Assembly: GCA_032622095.1 (NCBI GenBank)
Contig: CP136061.1
Coordinates: 92,481,845-92,545,844, forward strand
DNA from: Siphonodentalium dalli
Lineage: Eukaryota > Mollusca > Scaphopoda > Gadilida > Siphonodentaliidae
Direction: 5' to 3'
Length of the DNA stretch: 64,000 nt
Below the pieces are notes generated by a model, which was given only the letters and a program-made list of their open reading frames with translations, made no database searches and was not told the origin of the DNA. This document shows, in pieces, positions 20,839-32,750 of this stretch (position 1 is the first letter of the stretch; each line of letters opens with the position of its first letter). The position numbers and the translations under genes are program-made.

Positions 20839-21145
20839 ATGAGTCAACTTTTGAGTGAGTTAGAGTGTAAATTGAGAGATGCAAAGTTATGTGGTCTAGG
20901 GTATTTTGGGGTTATTATTGATTCGATCTATCTGACATACGTAAATGACCAGATAGTCGATCAATTTGAGCGGGGGAATGAACACGCACGGGCGGGGAGT
21001 ATCATCAAAAAGTAATCGCTCCCTGTGTACTCTGTGGTTGGAAGAAAATGAGAGGTATTATCTCATTTTAAATCTGAGGAAACAGATTAGGGAAGAAAGG
21101 AGAAGATTAATAGATATGTGGTCTGAAGAACAGACTGACTGGTAA
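20839..21145 (+). pseudogene. Small protein of an unnamed family, copy A (frameshifted)
   Basis: ATG at 20839 opens MSQLLSELECKLRDAK and runs 58 codons to a stop at 21013. In the +1 frame the sequence continues with a helical, charged end REERRRLIDMWSEEQTDW to TAA at 21143. Joined by one indel it would match copy B (23326-23601) in length, in the N-terminal MS..L..LE..L pattern and in the C-terminal ERRR...D.WS..QT. I do not recognise the family. It lies 0.3 kb from the env start, on the opposite strand. Confidence 0.42.
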
Positions 21146-21613
21146 AACGGAGTTAAGTTGGGCCGGCTGATGAGCGAGATTTGAGGAGGTTTGGCAGGAG
21201 GAGTGAAGGAGAAAGATGGGCCCAATTTTTTATAGCTGTTTGTGCCTATTTAATTTAACGTGGGCTACATCATGCTAATGGAGATTGGTTTCATTGAGAA
21301 ACATCACATGGACGTCTGAATGTGTAAGACGAGTGGTATTGTTGTATTATTTATTAAATGTATTGGTCATAGGGTGTAGGTATACCAATAGTCATGCCAA
21401 TAAGGATATAAAAAGGCATATGAATAAATGGTTATTGTATACTGCTATATATAGGTTCTTATTTCTATATTTGACATGGTTATTGGCGGAAATATTTGGT
21501 GATTGTATAGTATTAGGGGAGTGCAATTGACGCATGGAATAGTAGTTCTATCTATATTGTAATGATAATATTTTGAGCGCGCATTATCACGCGGCTCTGG
21601 TTATCTTGGCGGT

Positions 21614-21636
21614 GGGGGGGGGGGGGGGGGGGGGGG
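21614..21636. repeat. Run of 23 G
   Basis: An uninterrupted G tract, with a shorter one at about 21748-21757 in a duplicated GTATNTATACGATAT context. Such tracts can form quadruplexes and are prone to length error in assemblies. Confidence 0.9.
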
Positions 21637-21916
21637 TATGTATACGATATCGTCGTGTTGGGAGATATATTGTGATTTACACACATGTTAGTCAGGCTCA
21701 TTTTAGCTCTGCACATGTATATGTGATTTAGGGTATTTTGGGCAGTGGGGGGGGGGGTATCTATACGATATAGCCTTGTGTGATATGTGCTTTGATGCAC
21801 TGCGTACGTCTTTGGCTATTATGGGTGGGGTGTAGAATGCGTTATGGGTGATTGTGTGACACGTTTGTCGTGTTTTGTATGGCACATGTTAATTTTAATT
21901 AGGCTTTGACTGGCCG

Positions 21917-22418
21917 TTAAAGGCACGTGCGGCCTTAATTGTCGAAAATAATCATATTTGTTCCAAACACCGTAAACAGAAAAACATTAAAACGCATACA
22001 GTTCCGTTCATATATACCATGACCATCGCGTAAACAGCATGTTATCATAAAGATTTACTATATTTTACATAAGCAAGAGCCTGATTGTGTTACAGAAGAC
22101 AGCACAATGCTGCTGGCTAATCACACACAAATGGCATAAACGCTCTTTATTCGTTCCATATCAGGAATTCACCCACAAAGAACGCTCTTTATGTTTACCA
22201 TCATAATATAAACAAACACCAGAAAAGTAACTTTTTATGCTGTTGTTTACATAACAATGGTCAAACATATGACCATAACATACTGTTTATGCGATATTTC
22301 TTATTTGTATACGGACAAAGTCTATCTACATTTTGATGTTCTTTCTGTTTGTGGCGGTTTTTGACGGGTGGATATATTTTCACAGGATACCCACCGCCAA
22401 GGCCGCACGTGCCTTTAA
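21917..22418. mobile_element. TTAA-flanked MITE
   Basis: TTAAAGGCACGTGCGGCCTT at the left is mirrored by AAGGCCGCACGTGCCTTTAA at the right, with TTAA at both ends, the target of piggyBac-type elements. The interior contains two AACGCTCTTTAT motifs and is AT-rich. A diverged full-length copy lies at 46973-47484. Confidence 0.82.
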
Positions 22419-23270
22419 CATGTACGTTATATTCGGTAATTTTTTGGAAGGGCGTTCGGATGTCATGGGACTTGGATTGTGACTTGCATCTCACTAGATA
22501 CGTGGTGTGTGGGGGAGGGGTGTGGTGTATGTACTAAATCGTTATGGAAGGTTCACCTATCGGTGTTCTTTTCATAATAATTGGTTTATGTGGGTCGCTT
22601 GAGTTTGACTTTATGATACACTTGTGAGGACGTGAACCTTGGTTAATTATTTCATCTAAATAGGGTTATTTGAGTTTAATGAATAATTATGGATAATTTT
22701 GGTTATGTTATGAGGCATATAAATTGGCTGGGTAATGTTTGTTTAAGTTATTAGTTTATGTTGAAAGATTCCTATTTATTGATATGATACTTGTGTAACA
22801 TATTTTTATTGTATTTATTTGTGTTGTTTGAGGGAAGCAAGTTTAGCCCTGTGTGCACTGTGCACCGATGCACACTGGACTTGCTAGTAATGAGTTATAA
22901 TCTGATTATTAAATGATGTTTAGTGTGTTAATTTATCATTGGACATTATGTGTAGATGTCTCGAAGAGATATCGCTTGAGAGCTGGTTCGATGTTAGCGG
23001 GAACAGGCGTTTGTAATATATTACCATCTGGGTCTATTTGGTGTAAACAATATTTATTCTACCCTCAATTAATACATGTATACATGAAATAAGACATTGA
23101 ACAATATGAGTTAAATTAAATGACAGGTTAGATAAAAAGGAGGGTGAAGAGGATCTGGGTCTATTTGAGATAGAGGGTGCCTAGCATGTCCCTCGGGAAT
23201 CTTCGAGAATGCCTACTTGATTTGGCATAGCGACTCGATTCGATACGGACGCTATCTGCCAATATGGGAT
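22419..23270. other. AT/GT-rich stretch without recognised feature
   Basis: No coding frame, RNA gene or repeat with clear ends is seen. A short palindrome-like CACTGTGCACCGATGCACACTG lies near 22855. Confidence 0.4.
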
Positions 23271-23273
23271 GAG

Positions 23274-23281
23274 TATATAAG
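23274..23281 (+). promoter_or_regulatory. TATA box before small reading frame, copy B
   Basis: TATATAAG lies 52 bases before the ATG at 23326. Confidence 0.45.
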
Positions 23282-23325
23282 GTGTGGGAATATCGACAAG
23301 TGTTATTTCTGACTTAATTTTCATT

Positions 23326-23601
23326 ATGTCCGACTATTTGCTATTCTTAGAGGCTGAGCTCGCAGTATTGGAGACGAGTCACTATGAAGTGACTATGCAG
23401 TATGTTGACCATGTACTGGCATTATATGATGCCATAGTTGCCATATGCCTTGCCGGGGGGACCAGTATCGACTGGGCTAGGTACTTCAGTACAGTGTCTG
23501 AACTGGAAAGGTGTCAGACGGTGGTCAATCTCCGATTGGAGATATTAGATGAGAGGCGGAGAATAACAGACATATGGAGTCGACATCAGACAGTATTGTA
23601 A
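23326..23601 (+). CDS. Small protein of an unnamed family, copy B (91 aa)
   Basis: ATG at 23326, 52 bases after a TATATAAG box, opens 91 codons to TAA. The predicted protein is helical: MSDYLLFLEAELAVLETSH, a hydrophobic middle (HVLALYDAIVAICLAGG) and a charged end EILDERRRITDIWSRHQTVL. It aligns end to end with the broken copy at 20839-21145. An in-frame GTG-type start further upstream is possible but less likely. No known domain is recognised. The neighbourhood is repeats and an env remnant, so it may belong to a mobile or viral unit. Confidence 0.42.
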   Translation: MSDYLLFLEAELAVLETSHYEVTMQYVDHVLALYDAIVAICLAGGTSIDWARYFSTVSELERCQTVVNLRLEILDERRRITDIWSRHQTVL

Positions 23602-23789
23602 GAAGATGTCGCTGTAAATGCTGCCCCTGATGACTTTGGACCGTCCCTGACCAAGAGCTGCCTTGCATTCTGCAAGCTGGCACGGTGTTTAGCCATCAAT
23701 ATCATGAATTGAATTGATTTTGTGGTTATTCACCGTGTCAGCCTGTAGAAATAACATCTTGCTGATAAATTCAGTGAAAAGAAATGTTT

Positions 23790-23818
23790 TTTGTTGTTGT
23801 TGTTGTTGTTGTTGTTGT
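23790..23818. repeat. (TTG)n microsatellite
   Basis: About ten perfect TTG/TGT units follow TGTTTTT. Confidence 0.9.
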
Positions 23819-24317
23819 AACCGTGGTAATGCACCAAAGGTGGCAATATTGGTTGAAATACAAAGAGTAACTTCTGTAAACGTGCTAAATCGTCAAAGAT
23901 TATTTAATTATAGTCTAAGATTGGTTGAAATATAAAGAGATAAATATATTATTAGCCTGCTCCCAATAATTATTACAGAGTTCAATAATGTTATTGATTG
24001 GGTTATCTAAGTTTTAGAATGAAGAGCGTTTGTTTGTTCGTTCAAATAAATTTGGTTTTAGTTATTTCGGAGAGTTTAGGGGAACGTATTGAATATGGGA
24101 GAAATGCCAGGGTTGATATAATATACGCTTTATATTAAAGAGCGTTATATGTTTGCTTCGGGGTTTCATGGGTTCAAATAATGTCGGCAAATGTATGTGA
24201 GAAGTGAGGTGGGAAATGGAAGAGGTATTCAGTGATGACGGTGGAAATGCCGTGATTTCTGTACCAATCGTTCTATGATAAAGAGCGTTATTTGGCAGTA
24301 TTGGGGGTAGTGATATT

Positions 24318-24640
24318 GAGGGAGATATGCCGTGATTATTGTATCACATACTACACAATATATAGTGTTTTGCGGCGTTGGGGGGGTGTATACGTTGAGG
24401 GAGAATATGCTGTGATTATTGTATCACATACTACACAATATATAGTGTTTTGCGCCGTTGTGGGGGATTTTGTATACGTTGAGGGAGAATATGCCGTGAT
24501 TATTGTATCACATACTACACAATATATAGTGACTTGCGGCGTTGGGGGGGAGGGGTTGTATACGTTGAGGGAGGATATGCCGTGATTATTGTATCACCTA
24601 CTACACAATATATAGTGTCTTGCGGCGTTCGTGTGCTATG
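24318..24640. repeat. 79-86 bp tandem repeat, four copies
   Basis: Units start GAGGGAGAATATGCCGTGAT at 24318, 24397, 24481 and 24567 and end GCGGCGTTGGGGG; the G-run length varies and accounts for most period differences. Each unit contains CACTATATATTGTGTAG on the minus strand. Confidence 0.9.
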
Positions 24641-25308
24641 TCAACGAATATATTATTGAGTTAAGCATATTGGAAGGAATGATGATGTAACTGAGTTCTG
24701 AACGGGAGTTTGCCATATTAAAGACGCTCAGTGTCAGTCGTTACCGAAAGATCTATATTACATGTATATTAGGTTTAACTGCTTCGGCGTTATGGCTCAA
24801 CGTACACCTGTTATCGAGAATTGAATTAGAGATTTGGGAAACGAGACAGTGCCCTGTTTGATATATATGCTAAATGATCATGCCACTGGCATGGGTAAAG
24901 ATTATCGCTTTTTGGCAAGTTCATGCCGTGAGGTGACAGGGTGCATATCTCTATGTCTACGGGGTGGGACGGGAGAAGGTGTCGTTTTGTCTGCCTTTGT
25001 AAAACCTGTTTTATATAATACTAATAAAAGTTATGTACACTATCTATCATTAGTGATTGTGAAGTATTTTGATACATGATTATGAATGTTCGATATCAGT
25101 TGTCATCTGATATAAATCATATGTTTCCGTACTTTCTTTTGACCAATTCGTCGAACGGCTGCTAAATGAGTTGGAATTATTGGATGATGTAGATTGGAGA
25201 TTAGCTAGCGATGAATCTTTTGGCGTGTGTAATGTTTTTAGCTGGATACACGATGTGAGCTGGTTGTATGAGAACAAAAGGTTGATTCGTCTATATCAGA
25301 TGAGTATG

Positions 25309-25512
25309 ATATGCAGTCCTGTGTGTCCGAAGGGTTGGTGTGCGGTCATGTATGTCCGAAGGGTTGGTATGCGGTCCTGTGTGTCCGAAGGGTTGGTATG
25401 CGGTCCTGTGTGTCCGAAGGGTTGGTATGCGGTCCTGTGTGTCCGAAGGGTTGGTAGGCGGTTTTGTGTGTCCGAAGGGTTGGTGTGCGGTCCTGTGTGT
25501 CCGAAGGGTTGA
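25309..25512. repeat. 29-bp minisatellite, seven copies
   Basis: TGTCCGAAGGGTTGGT recurs exactly every 29 bp at 25324, 25353, 25382, 25411, 25440, 25469 and 25498. The period is not a multiple of three, so the open frames that cross it are not evidence of a protein. Confidence 0.93.
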
Positions 25513-26480
25513 GTTATGGTTGACCGATGCAGTGGTCTAGTGTGTGAGGCTGTCTCTCCGTGGCTGGAGTGTAAAGCTGTATCCCCGTGGTTGAGTAGCG
25601 GTTTGAGATTGTTTCTGCTCTGTAGTGATCGTCTAGTGGCCGAGACTTCAAGTTGTGTGGTGAGACGTAGAACTGTTCACGGTACCATTAATACTATGTG
25701 AGGTAATGAACACATAGGTATATTAGGTACAAGTCTTTATTATGTTGTGAATAAGATAAGCCGTGTATACAAATATGATGATCAAGAGTCGCCGCGAAGT
25801 GAGGTCCCCGAATGGGTGATGCCTGGTGTGGGTGATGCCTGGAGATAACCTCGAGATGAGATGAGTCTAGTGAAAGCATGAGGTGATGGGATGTGTTTGT
25901 TTCTTATATACTATTTGGGATGCATATTAGATGAGGCGTTTGGCAATACACATCGGGATTGGTTCCTCCGTTATGGTCATCTCCCTTGACCATATTTGGG
26001 AGCCATCTTCATTGTGTGTATGTCTTCGCTGGGAGTAAGACGTGTGAGGTTTCGTTAAGAACCGAACACGAATATCTGAGTTTGGGGTTTTATATATTGG
26101 GACATGCGTATAGTTTGAATCAAGTTGTGAGATTATAATGGGTCGTTATCTCACAATGCACGAAGCGGGCGCCGCACGAGCTGGCCAATACGACAACGAC
26201 GTCCGCCTGGTCAAATTACACACACGTACCAAGTTTCGTCCTTCCCTTCCTATGAAAGACAGCACAACACGAATTTTTTTGTTTTTCATGAATTAATTCA
26301 TGGTACTCGTCCCTCAAAGACTGAACCGATGAAAAATTCCCCTGTTCCTAGGACATATATGACACAACAACCCATTCTGCCTTTTTAATCGAGATAATTG
26401 CATTCCGCGTTTCGTTTTGCATCCGTATTTAACGCATGGGTTGCCGTTTAGCAACTTCGATTGTAATAAAGAGCGTTAAT
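25513..26480. other. G/T-rich stretch grading into average composition
   Basis: No gene is recognised. The plus-strand G+T excess that begins near 17.5 kb fades by about 26.1 kb, close to a GC-rich patch GCGGGCGCCGCACGAGC at 26166. Confidence 0.4.
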
Positions 26481-26539
26481 CCTTAACACCTCCGAATATG
26501 GTCAATATAAAGATCGTTGATGCCTTAAACCTCGAAGTG

Positions 26540-26712
26540 GCGTTTGCTGTGATTTGGAGTGGAGAATCGGTGCTCAGAGCTTGTCCAAAATGCGATGTCG
26601 ATGATTCCCGTGGGATTTTACCTTTAGATAGGAAGTTTGGTCTCGATCGGTCAACCCGTTTTCGATTATATAAAGGACATACAGACACACAGAGGTCTTC
26701 AAAATATATATG
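26540..26712 (-). repeat. Dispersed AAGGTCA/GACAGACAG-family copy (minus)
   Basis: Read on the minus strand it runs TATATATTTTGAAGACCTCT, GTGTGTCTGTATGTCC, TCGAAAACGGGTTGACCGAT, the same order as the heads of the copies at 8580 and 27880. Confidence 0.6.
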
Positions 26713-27879
26713 AGATAATAATATAGCAATGACTTTACAGATATACGTGAACTATTCTCAGCCATGGTCTCAATGGTCGACTGTTTAAATGATTGACAGA
26801 TCGATAACAAATGAAACTCCACTGACAGAAAAGACCATTACAGGGGATGGGAGATGGGGGCTTTGACCTGAGCGTAGAATGACAAGGCTATGCAATCTTG
26901 GCCATGTGTGTGGCTTCGGGTGTACGATTAGATCCGAGAATCGTGCGATGAATAGATTCTGAGAAGATAATTGCTATAAACGATTATTGATCTGGCCTGA
27001 ATCTGGCTGACCAACAAAGCGTACTTCAATAAACCCTTAACAGGCCGAATCTCAATCGTAGTTGCACTTTATTAAATTAAAATTTTGTCCCAAAGATTAA
27101 CACGGGGAATATGTGAGTTTGCGAAACCTCTCTCGTGGCAAATATATCCGTGGCATGCAATGCAGCCAAGAACCATACCTGAATATTAACATAGCCCATC
27201 TGGGTTACACTAAATCCTGGCATGTGCGTATTGAGTCGCTCGTTTCATTCCCCAATAATACACACCGTACCACGAACACAACTTCATAATTTGTTGACCT
27301 AATTAGACCTAATTAGGCATAATCACTAAAAGCGGTCAACATAATAATCGGGTGTGCTTTTCAAAATTCCATCAGCAGCCAGTAATTTATATGCATCACA
27401 TTATCGTTGCTAAGTGCATGCAAATCTTATATTGTGGTGAATAAATGTGCTGCGTGGGCTATTATACAATTGTCAGCATATAATAAGAATACACTCATGT
27501 GCGGGAAGTGCATGAACGTTGTTTCCTGTCGACAATGGTAACTTAATCTATTACTGGGATACGGGATGAACAACTTTGAGCAATGAGCCTGCAATTATAC
27601 TACTGTAGCCTCTAAATTTCATACAGGGCATAGTTTTGCACACGCCATTATGGGTCCAGTCCAGATTAGCGTGCCACTTCGGTGTGTTCCCGACTATACT
27701 GTTGAAATAAGACCTAAGCGAGACCAGGTCAAAGTTCAAGGACAACCAATGATAATGCCATGCAATCACTAACGGTATCCCTTGAAGCACACAAGGCAAT
27801 CGCCGTCGTTAAATGGTAAAAATAAAATAGTTTATAGTATCATAATACTAAGCCGAATAAATGGATATATATATAGAGA
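26713..27879. other. Unassigned stretch
   Basis: Short frames only. I see no gene, RNA or bounded repeat. Confidence 0.35.
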
Positions 27880-28100
27880 CTGTGTTCTTATTGTTATCTT
27901 CTATATATTTTGGAATTTTTGTCTGTTTGTATGGTTGTCTGTCTGTATATATGTGTTAAAGACTCGAAAACTGTTCGAGCGATCCGACTCGAATTTGGTA
28001 TGTAGGCCTACTTTGATCCCGGGAACAATATGGGCGGGACTAATTTCATGTGCGATCGCGTCCTTGACCTTGACCTTGACCTAGCTCATATACGCTCATA
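27880..28100 (+). repeat. Dispersed AAGGTCA/GACAGACAG-family copy
   Basis: It runs CTATATATTTTGGAATTTTT, CTGTCTGTATAT, GACTCGAAAACTGTTCGAGC, AATTTGGTATGTAGGC and CCTTGACCTTGACCTTGACC, in the same order as the 8580-9050 copy. Confidence 0.7.
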
Positions 28101-28591
28101 TAGGCATGTTCGTGGGCCGATCGAACAATAGATTTTTCTTTCTCCTAATGCTTTTCAACCTTGTTCGCTCAGTACTGTTCAACATTGTCACTTTGAATTA
28201 GTAGATAAATTTATCATTGGCATTGCAAACTCAATTATGCAAAGTCCGCAAACAAGTCCAGACGCTGTATATTCTGTCCAGACGGAGGCGATCACAGAGA
28301 AATCCCTAAATAGCCCGGATGAATTCGGGCACATCAGCTAGTTAGTGATAATTCTCCATTGACGGCTCACCGCATATTGAAACCATTGTTAAGTACATGT
28401 TACTGCTGCGATGAAGGTTATGTTTATCAACAATGCAACGCAAAAGTCAATTGCAAATCAAATATTTTAGTTAAACACCTCTATGATGTGATCATAATTT
28501 CTCAGCAATAGCGCTGGCAGTATAGCATGTTTCGACGCGTGATTGGGTGCATGGTTGTCCTGGTGAGTGCCTTATGTCCATTTAAAGTTGT

Positions 28592-28933
28592 ACTGTACAC
28601 TGAATTCCGTCGTATTGGACATCTCCGTTTATTCTCAACTGAATTATTATATGCAACCAATGAATGAATTTGAGCCATGTATTAGTGCAAAATAGACTCG
28701 TGCGGTCTATATGAGCGATGTAAACAACATGATAATTATAATGAAAATTAGTTAATGACTCGAATCATAAACTCACTTTCATTATAATTGCCATGTTGTT
28801 TGCATCGTGCATATAAAGCACCTGAGTGCATTTTGCACTAATTCATGGTAGAAATTCATTCATTTGTTGCATATAATAATTCAGTTGAGTATAAACGGAG
28901 ATGTCCAATAAATGGCCGGATTTAGTATACAGC
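28592..28933. mobile_element. Foldback element
   Basis: Left arm blocks ATTGGACATCTCCGTTTATT, CAACTGAATTATTATATGCA and TAGTGCAAAATA are mirrored on the right by AATAAATGG-flanked GGAGATGTCCAAT, TGCATATAATAATTCAGTTG and TTTTGCACTA. The centre repeats AACATGATAATTATAATGA inverted. No frame is encoded. Confidence 0.75.
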
Positions 28934-29229
28934 CCCAACCTTTAGTTCCGGTGGCAAGTGGATGTTCTATCCATCAGTCACATCATAACTGCGCGGTTAA
29001 TAACTGTGTTCCATTCTTGACATAATTACTCGTCATCTGTATCAAACAGCACCAAAGACAATCTTCGCCGTCTTTGCGAAATGATGATCGTTGTTTGTCT
29101 GAGTGGCTCCAGTGGTTACAAGATTAACATCCCGCAACATTAAAACCGCCGGCTTCCAATGCAATATATAATTTTATCTTGACAGATCTAGTCTTGAAAA
29201 ATGCTACCTCACTTGATTCGATCACGTCT

Positions 29230-29560
29230 GGAATAGTCTTACCAGTATGTAGTCTGGGATGGTTGTGTGCAATAAGGGTCTGATAGTGTTAAAGATATAC
29301 AATATGAAGCAGCTCGTATTGTAACGGGTGCCAATATGTATGTCAGTAAGTCGACACTTCTCGCATAAACTGACAAGGGAAGCTTTAAAATCACGACATG
29401 AAAAATACAAACGGAAACTATTCTACAAGATGGTGAATGGCCAGTCACCATTATATCTAAGAATGTCAGTCCCCCCAACTCACAGTCAGATGTCGGGACC
29501 AGACGAGGTCATTTATTTATGGACCCATATTTCGACATACGAATATCTTTCCTTCTCTCA
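29230..29560 (+). pseudogene. LINE reverse-transcriptase C-terminal remnant
   Basis: Two overlapping frames encode the usual CR1/jockey-like ORF2 tail: a VWDGC-like start, then YEAARIVTGA, then in another frame SRHEKYKRKLFYKMVNGQSP followed by LYLRMSVPPT. At least one frameshift and stops separate the blocks. The rest of the element is absent, as in most 5'-truncated, decayed LINE copies. Confidence 0.6.
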
Positions 29561-30974
29561 AACAAACACTTGATTGAACAACATTAACACAGCATGACTA
29601 TCGCGGACATGACAGTGACATTCCCAAAGTCATGGAATTATATTCTTAAGATACTTAAATGGTTGCACTAAGCCTAATCACGTGATGCGCAGGTACTGCA
29701 TTCGCGAACGTAGCCATATAAAATACCACACCAATTCAACCTACATGTATGCGCGCTTTCGGTGAGCTAGGTGATAGCGTCCATTATTTGTATCGCATGC
29801 GAAAGATATGATTCACAAAGAGCTTTATTTCTAACCACATTGTCTGACCTACGATAATGTAATCATTTTGCGAGAAGACCAAACAATTGTCTTAATCACC
29901 AAACGACTCAATTAATATTGACCTCGAAGGCGCTGCCGTTACACCACATGCACGCGCACAAAGGAACCAAATCAAATACATGTATACACGGAGTACGGTA
30001 TGAAATAATACGTTAATTTCCAACCATATCACAATAAAGAACACCCCCGCGTGCGATTTCGAATTCGATAGATGCGACGGCGCCCCAAAGGCTAGTCAGA
30101 TCTACAAAATATGTCTATAATTTGTTAACAAAGGATTTATCTGGGTCTATCTGGTGAAACATGTTGAATTTCACATGTCATCATCTTCTTTTTACTTGGA
30201 ATCCGAGCAATTATTAATAGTCCAGTGCATTTATGAGAAAAAAGTGCTAAAACTCAAACTAATTGCAACACATTGTTTCTTAGCATGATTATGTCAAATA
30301 ACCAATCACAAACAACATACTAAAAATCAAGAAGGATCAAGAAAGGCGAAATTGGTAAATTTTGTGAAATAAATTTGTTAAAATTTGATAAAAGACTCAA
30401 TTTATAGCTTTTCAAGGATGTTTATAAAAAACTTCATTTCACATGTCCTTCCATTTATATATCCATTTTGTTGAGTACACAATCATGATTACAAAACGGA
30501 AAACATTTTCCAGATAAATTGAGCATTTTTCGAGATACCTGCCTCCAAAATTGGGAGTTTATCTAATTTCGGAGCCTCAATTTCCAAGAATTATCTAAAA
30601 TCCATATTTTTTGGTCTAGTATTTTTAAAACTAGAGAATAATGAAGGGATATCTTGCTGTTGTATTAGTTTCCTCACTATAGTGTGCACACAAATGATTA
30701 CTTCATGCATCTATGATCGAGAAGACAAAAATAGTATTAAACAAAATGTGTGTCCCATTGTATGGACTTTGCCAAATTTGCCTTGTGACACAGAACTGTT
30801 GTGATGAAATATCATATTTTAGGTCATACAACTCAATACATTGATATACATATGCCCTGTATTTATCATAACCTCTTGATTATACTAGGTTAAATACACT
30901 TTTTTGGGGGTATTTTTGTCCATTTTTAAATGTTTATTTTGGCACAAATAGTAAACAACAATGAATACAATTAC

Positions 30975-32750
30975 AGTCAGTCGCCTCGTAACCCGTTTAT
31001 ATATAACATGGGCATATGCGAAAAATACACAACGAAAACACACTCCACAGTTTGGATCGATCAGTCTTGCCCTGTGTATTTTGATGTTGAGTTTTTTGAC
31101 AATCGGTGTTCCGTATCATTTCTACAACACAATTATCGTCTTACTTGCAGCACGACGTTTTCGTGTGATCGCCACGGAAGCGTTTTCTTTCAGAGTGTGG
31201 TCAATATATTGCCGCCGGTGCAGTGTATTCTCGGATAGAAAACAAATAGGCCTATGCCGAGGGTAGAAAGTAAGTTGAGAGGGGCACCCATGGTTGAGTG
31301 TGGGATATTTGGCACTCGGGACTTGGTTAGAGGGTTTTCGTTGGGGTGGTCTCCATATTGGAATTTCCAACTGCACCCACCCCATTGAACCACACCAAAC
31401 TCACAAGTTTGCGTAAATCAATTTGCACCGGCCCCCCGGTGCTTTTATTTTCCCCAAATGTTCCCTCACAGACTACTAGATGGTAGCATATTGTAAATGA
31501 ACCAGTAATATTGTGGCCACTTGTCATGCAGGGGTTCATGAACAATCCTAATATCTAGTGGTATAACACCAGACAAATTTACACCCCGATTTAAGTTTTC
31601 TTAAATTAATTAGCAAGTAACTACTGGCAAGGACACAGGTGGTTAGGCCCGACGTGAGAACATTTTGAAAATATGAACATGACAATTCGACAATCTTAGC
31701 ATCTAGACAGGCCTCAAGCTTTCCAATTCGGGGAATTTTTAACCTGACACTCATACTTAGGTTTGAAAATTGCCAACTGATGGTCATTTGAGTTCATAAT
31801 TTTGCAAATGAAAGGGAAATATGCAAATATTGGTCTAAAAACAACAAATTCGTCACTAAGAAATTGTTGGAAAATCAAACTACGAGAACAATTTCAACAT
31901 AATTTTGGTGTGAATTTTCCGATTAATGTTGCATTAGGTATGACAACATTTGGGGGGGGGGGGGTAAGACTCCTGCATAACCATCCCTGTCGACAAGTCC
32001 CTACTTGACACCACATGCTAAAAGCGCGGTCTTGCATTCACTGAAGACGAGAAATAATCGATACTAAATTATGTTGGGTGGCAACCGGGGAGGAGCCAGG
32101 GGCTACATCCCAACCCCTGTCGGGGAGGTATAGCCACCGCCGTCGGTGAGATATGCAATGGTCAACCCGGCATCTAAACCCCGGCCCCTGTCGGGGAATC
32201 GTATAGCCTCTGCGTCGGGGATATTCTGGTGCCACCCTGTTTGAAATCATATAGAAATTTTAAAGGAGAAGACCACACATGGAGCAGAAATCAGGAGGAA
32301 ATGAGCTCTCGTAACCACAAATGTGCACTAAAGACATCACAATAATCCAAATTGGATGCAATCGCATATAGTATATATATGGTATCGTTCTGTTTGCATC
32401 TCCATATCATATAAATACTTTTTCTAAAAACCCTTAAACCAACTCGACGTTCGATTTCCCTTCGCTGCTGTTGCGCAAATTCTAGTATAAAAAGTGCGTC
32501 TATTTCAGACAGTTCAAACATTAAATATGATCAGACAAGACATAGAAACCGCTAATCGCATTACCAATCTAACAACACCAGTCGAACATGATTAACTTTC
32601 AAAGCAATAACACCGGGCACCATCTGACCGACAACCACAGGCCCACCCACCACGGATAAATACACGGTCAAAAGAACGGCGGTTTTTTTGTACGGTTATA
32701 TCTGGCATATATACATTGTTATATATAAACGGGCTTCGAGCATCTGACCG
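30975..32750. mobile_element. 1.8-kb insertion inside the left arm
   Basis: Its ends share inverted CCCGTTTATATATAACA (left near 31001, right near 32722), set in similar GTCAG...CTCG sequence. Inside, 31120-31700 resembles the interior of the hAT-like element at 19055-20041 (CCAACTGCACCC, AATATCTAGTGGTATAAC, GTGAGAACATTTTGAAAA). A GC-rich dyad lies at 32076-32240. Exact boundaries and TSD are not resolved. Confidence 0.55.
32076..32240. repeat. GC-rich dyad repeat with CCCCTGTCGGGGA
   Basis: GGGTGGCAACC and GGTGCCACCC bound two related halves, each with CCCCTGTCGGGGA then a TATAGCC(A/T)C block and a CG-rich GTCGG turn. It is strikingly GC-rich against its AT-rich setting. Confidence 0.55.

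Noticed and set aside
25100-25318. Possible third member of the small-protein family
   Set aside because: The stretch ending NKRLIRLYQMS is helical and on the same strand, but it lacks the MS start, the ERRR..D.WS end and a TATA box.
25171-25540. Frames with repeated CPKGWCAVL-type peptide
   Set aside because: They read through a 29-bp minisatellite whose period is not a multiple of three; all frames repeat by construction.
29090-29170. tRNA-like stretch GAGTGGCTCCAGTGGTTA
   Set aside because: It recalls a serine tRNA 5' half, but no anticodon arm, T-loop GGTTCGA or acceptor stem follows.
31122-31385. Overlapping frames near 31.1 kb
   Set aside because: They lie in the hAT-related interior of an insertion and show no domain; both strands are open by chance.
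32076-32240. GC-rich dyad considered as a structured RNA gene
   Set aside because: The two halves are better explained as duplicated repeat units; no known RNA consensus is visible.
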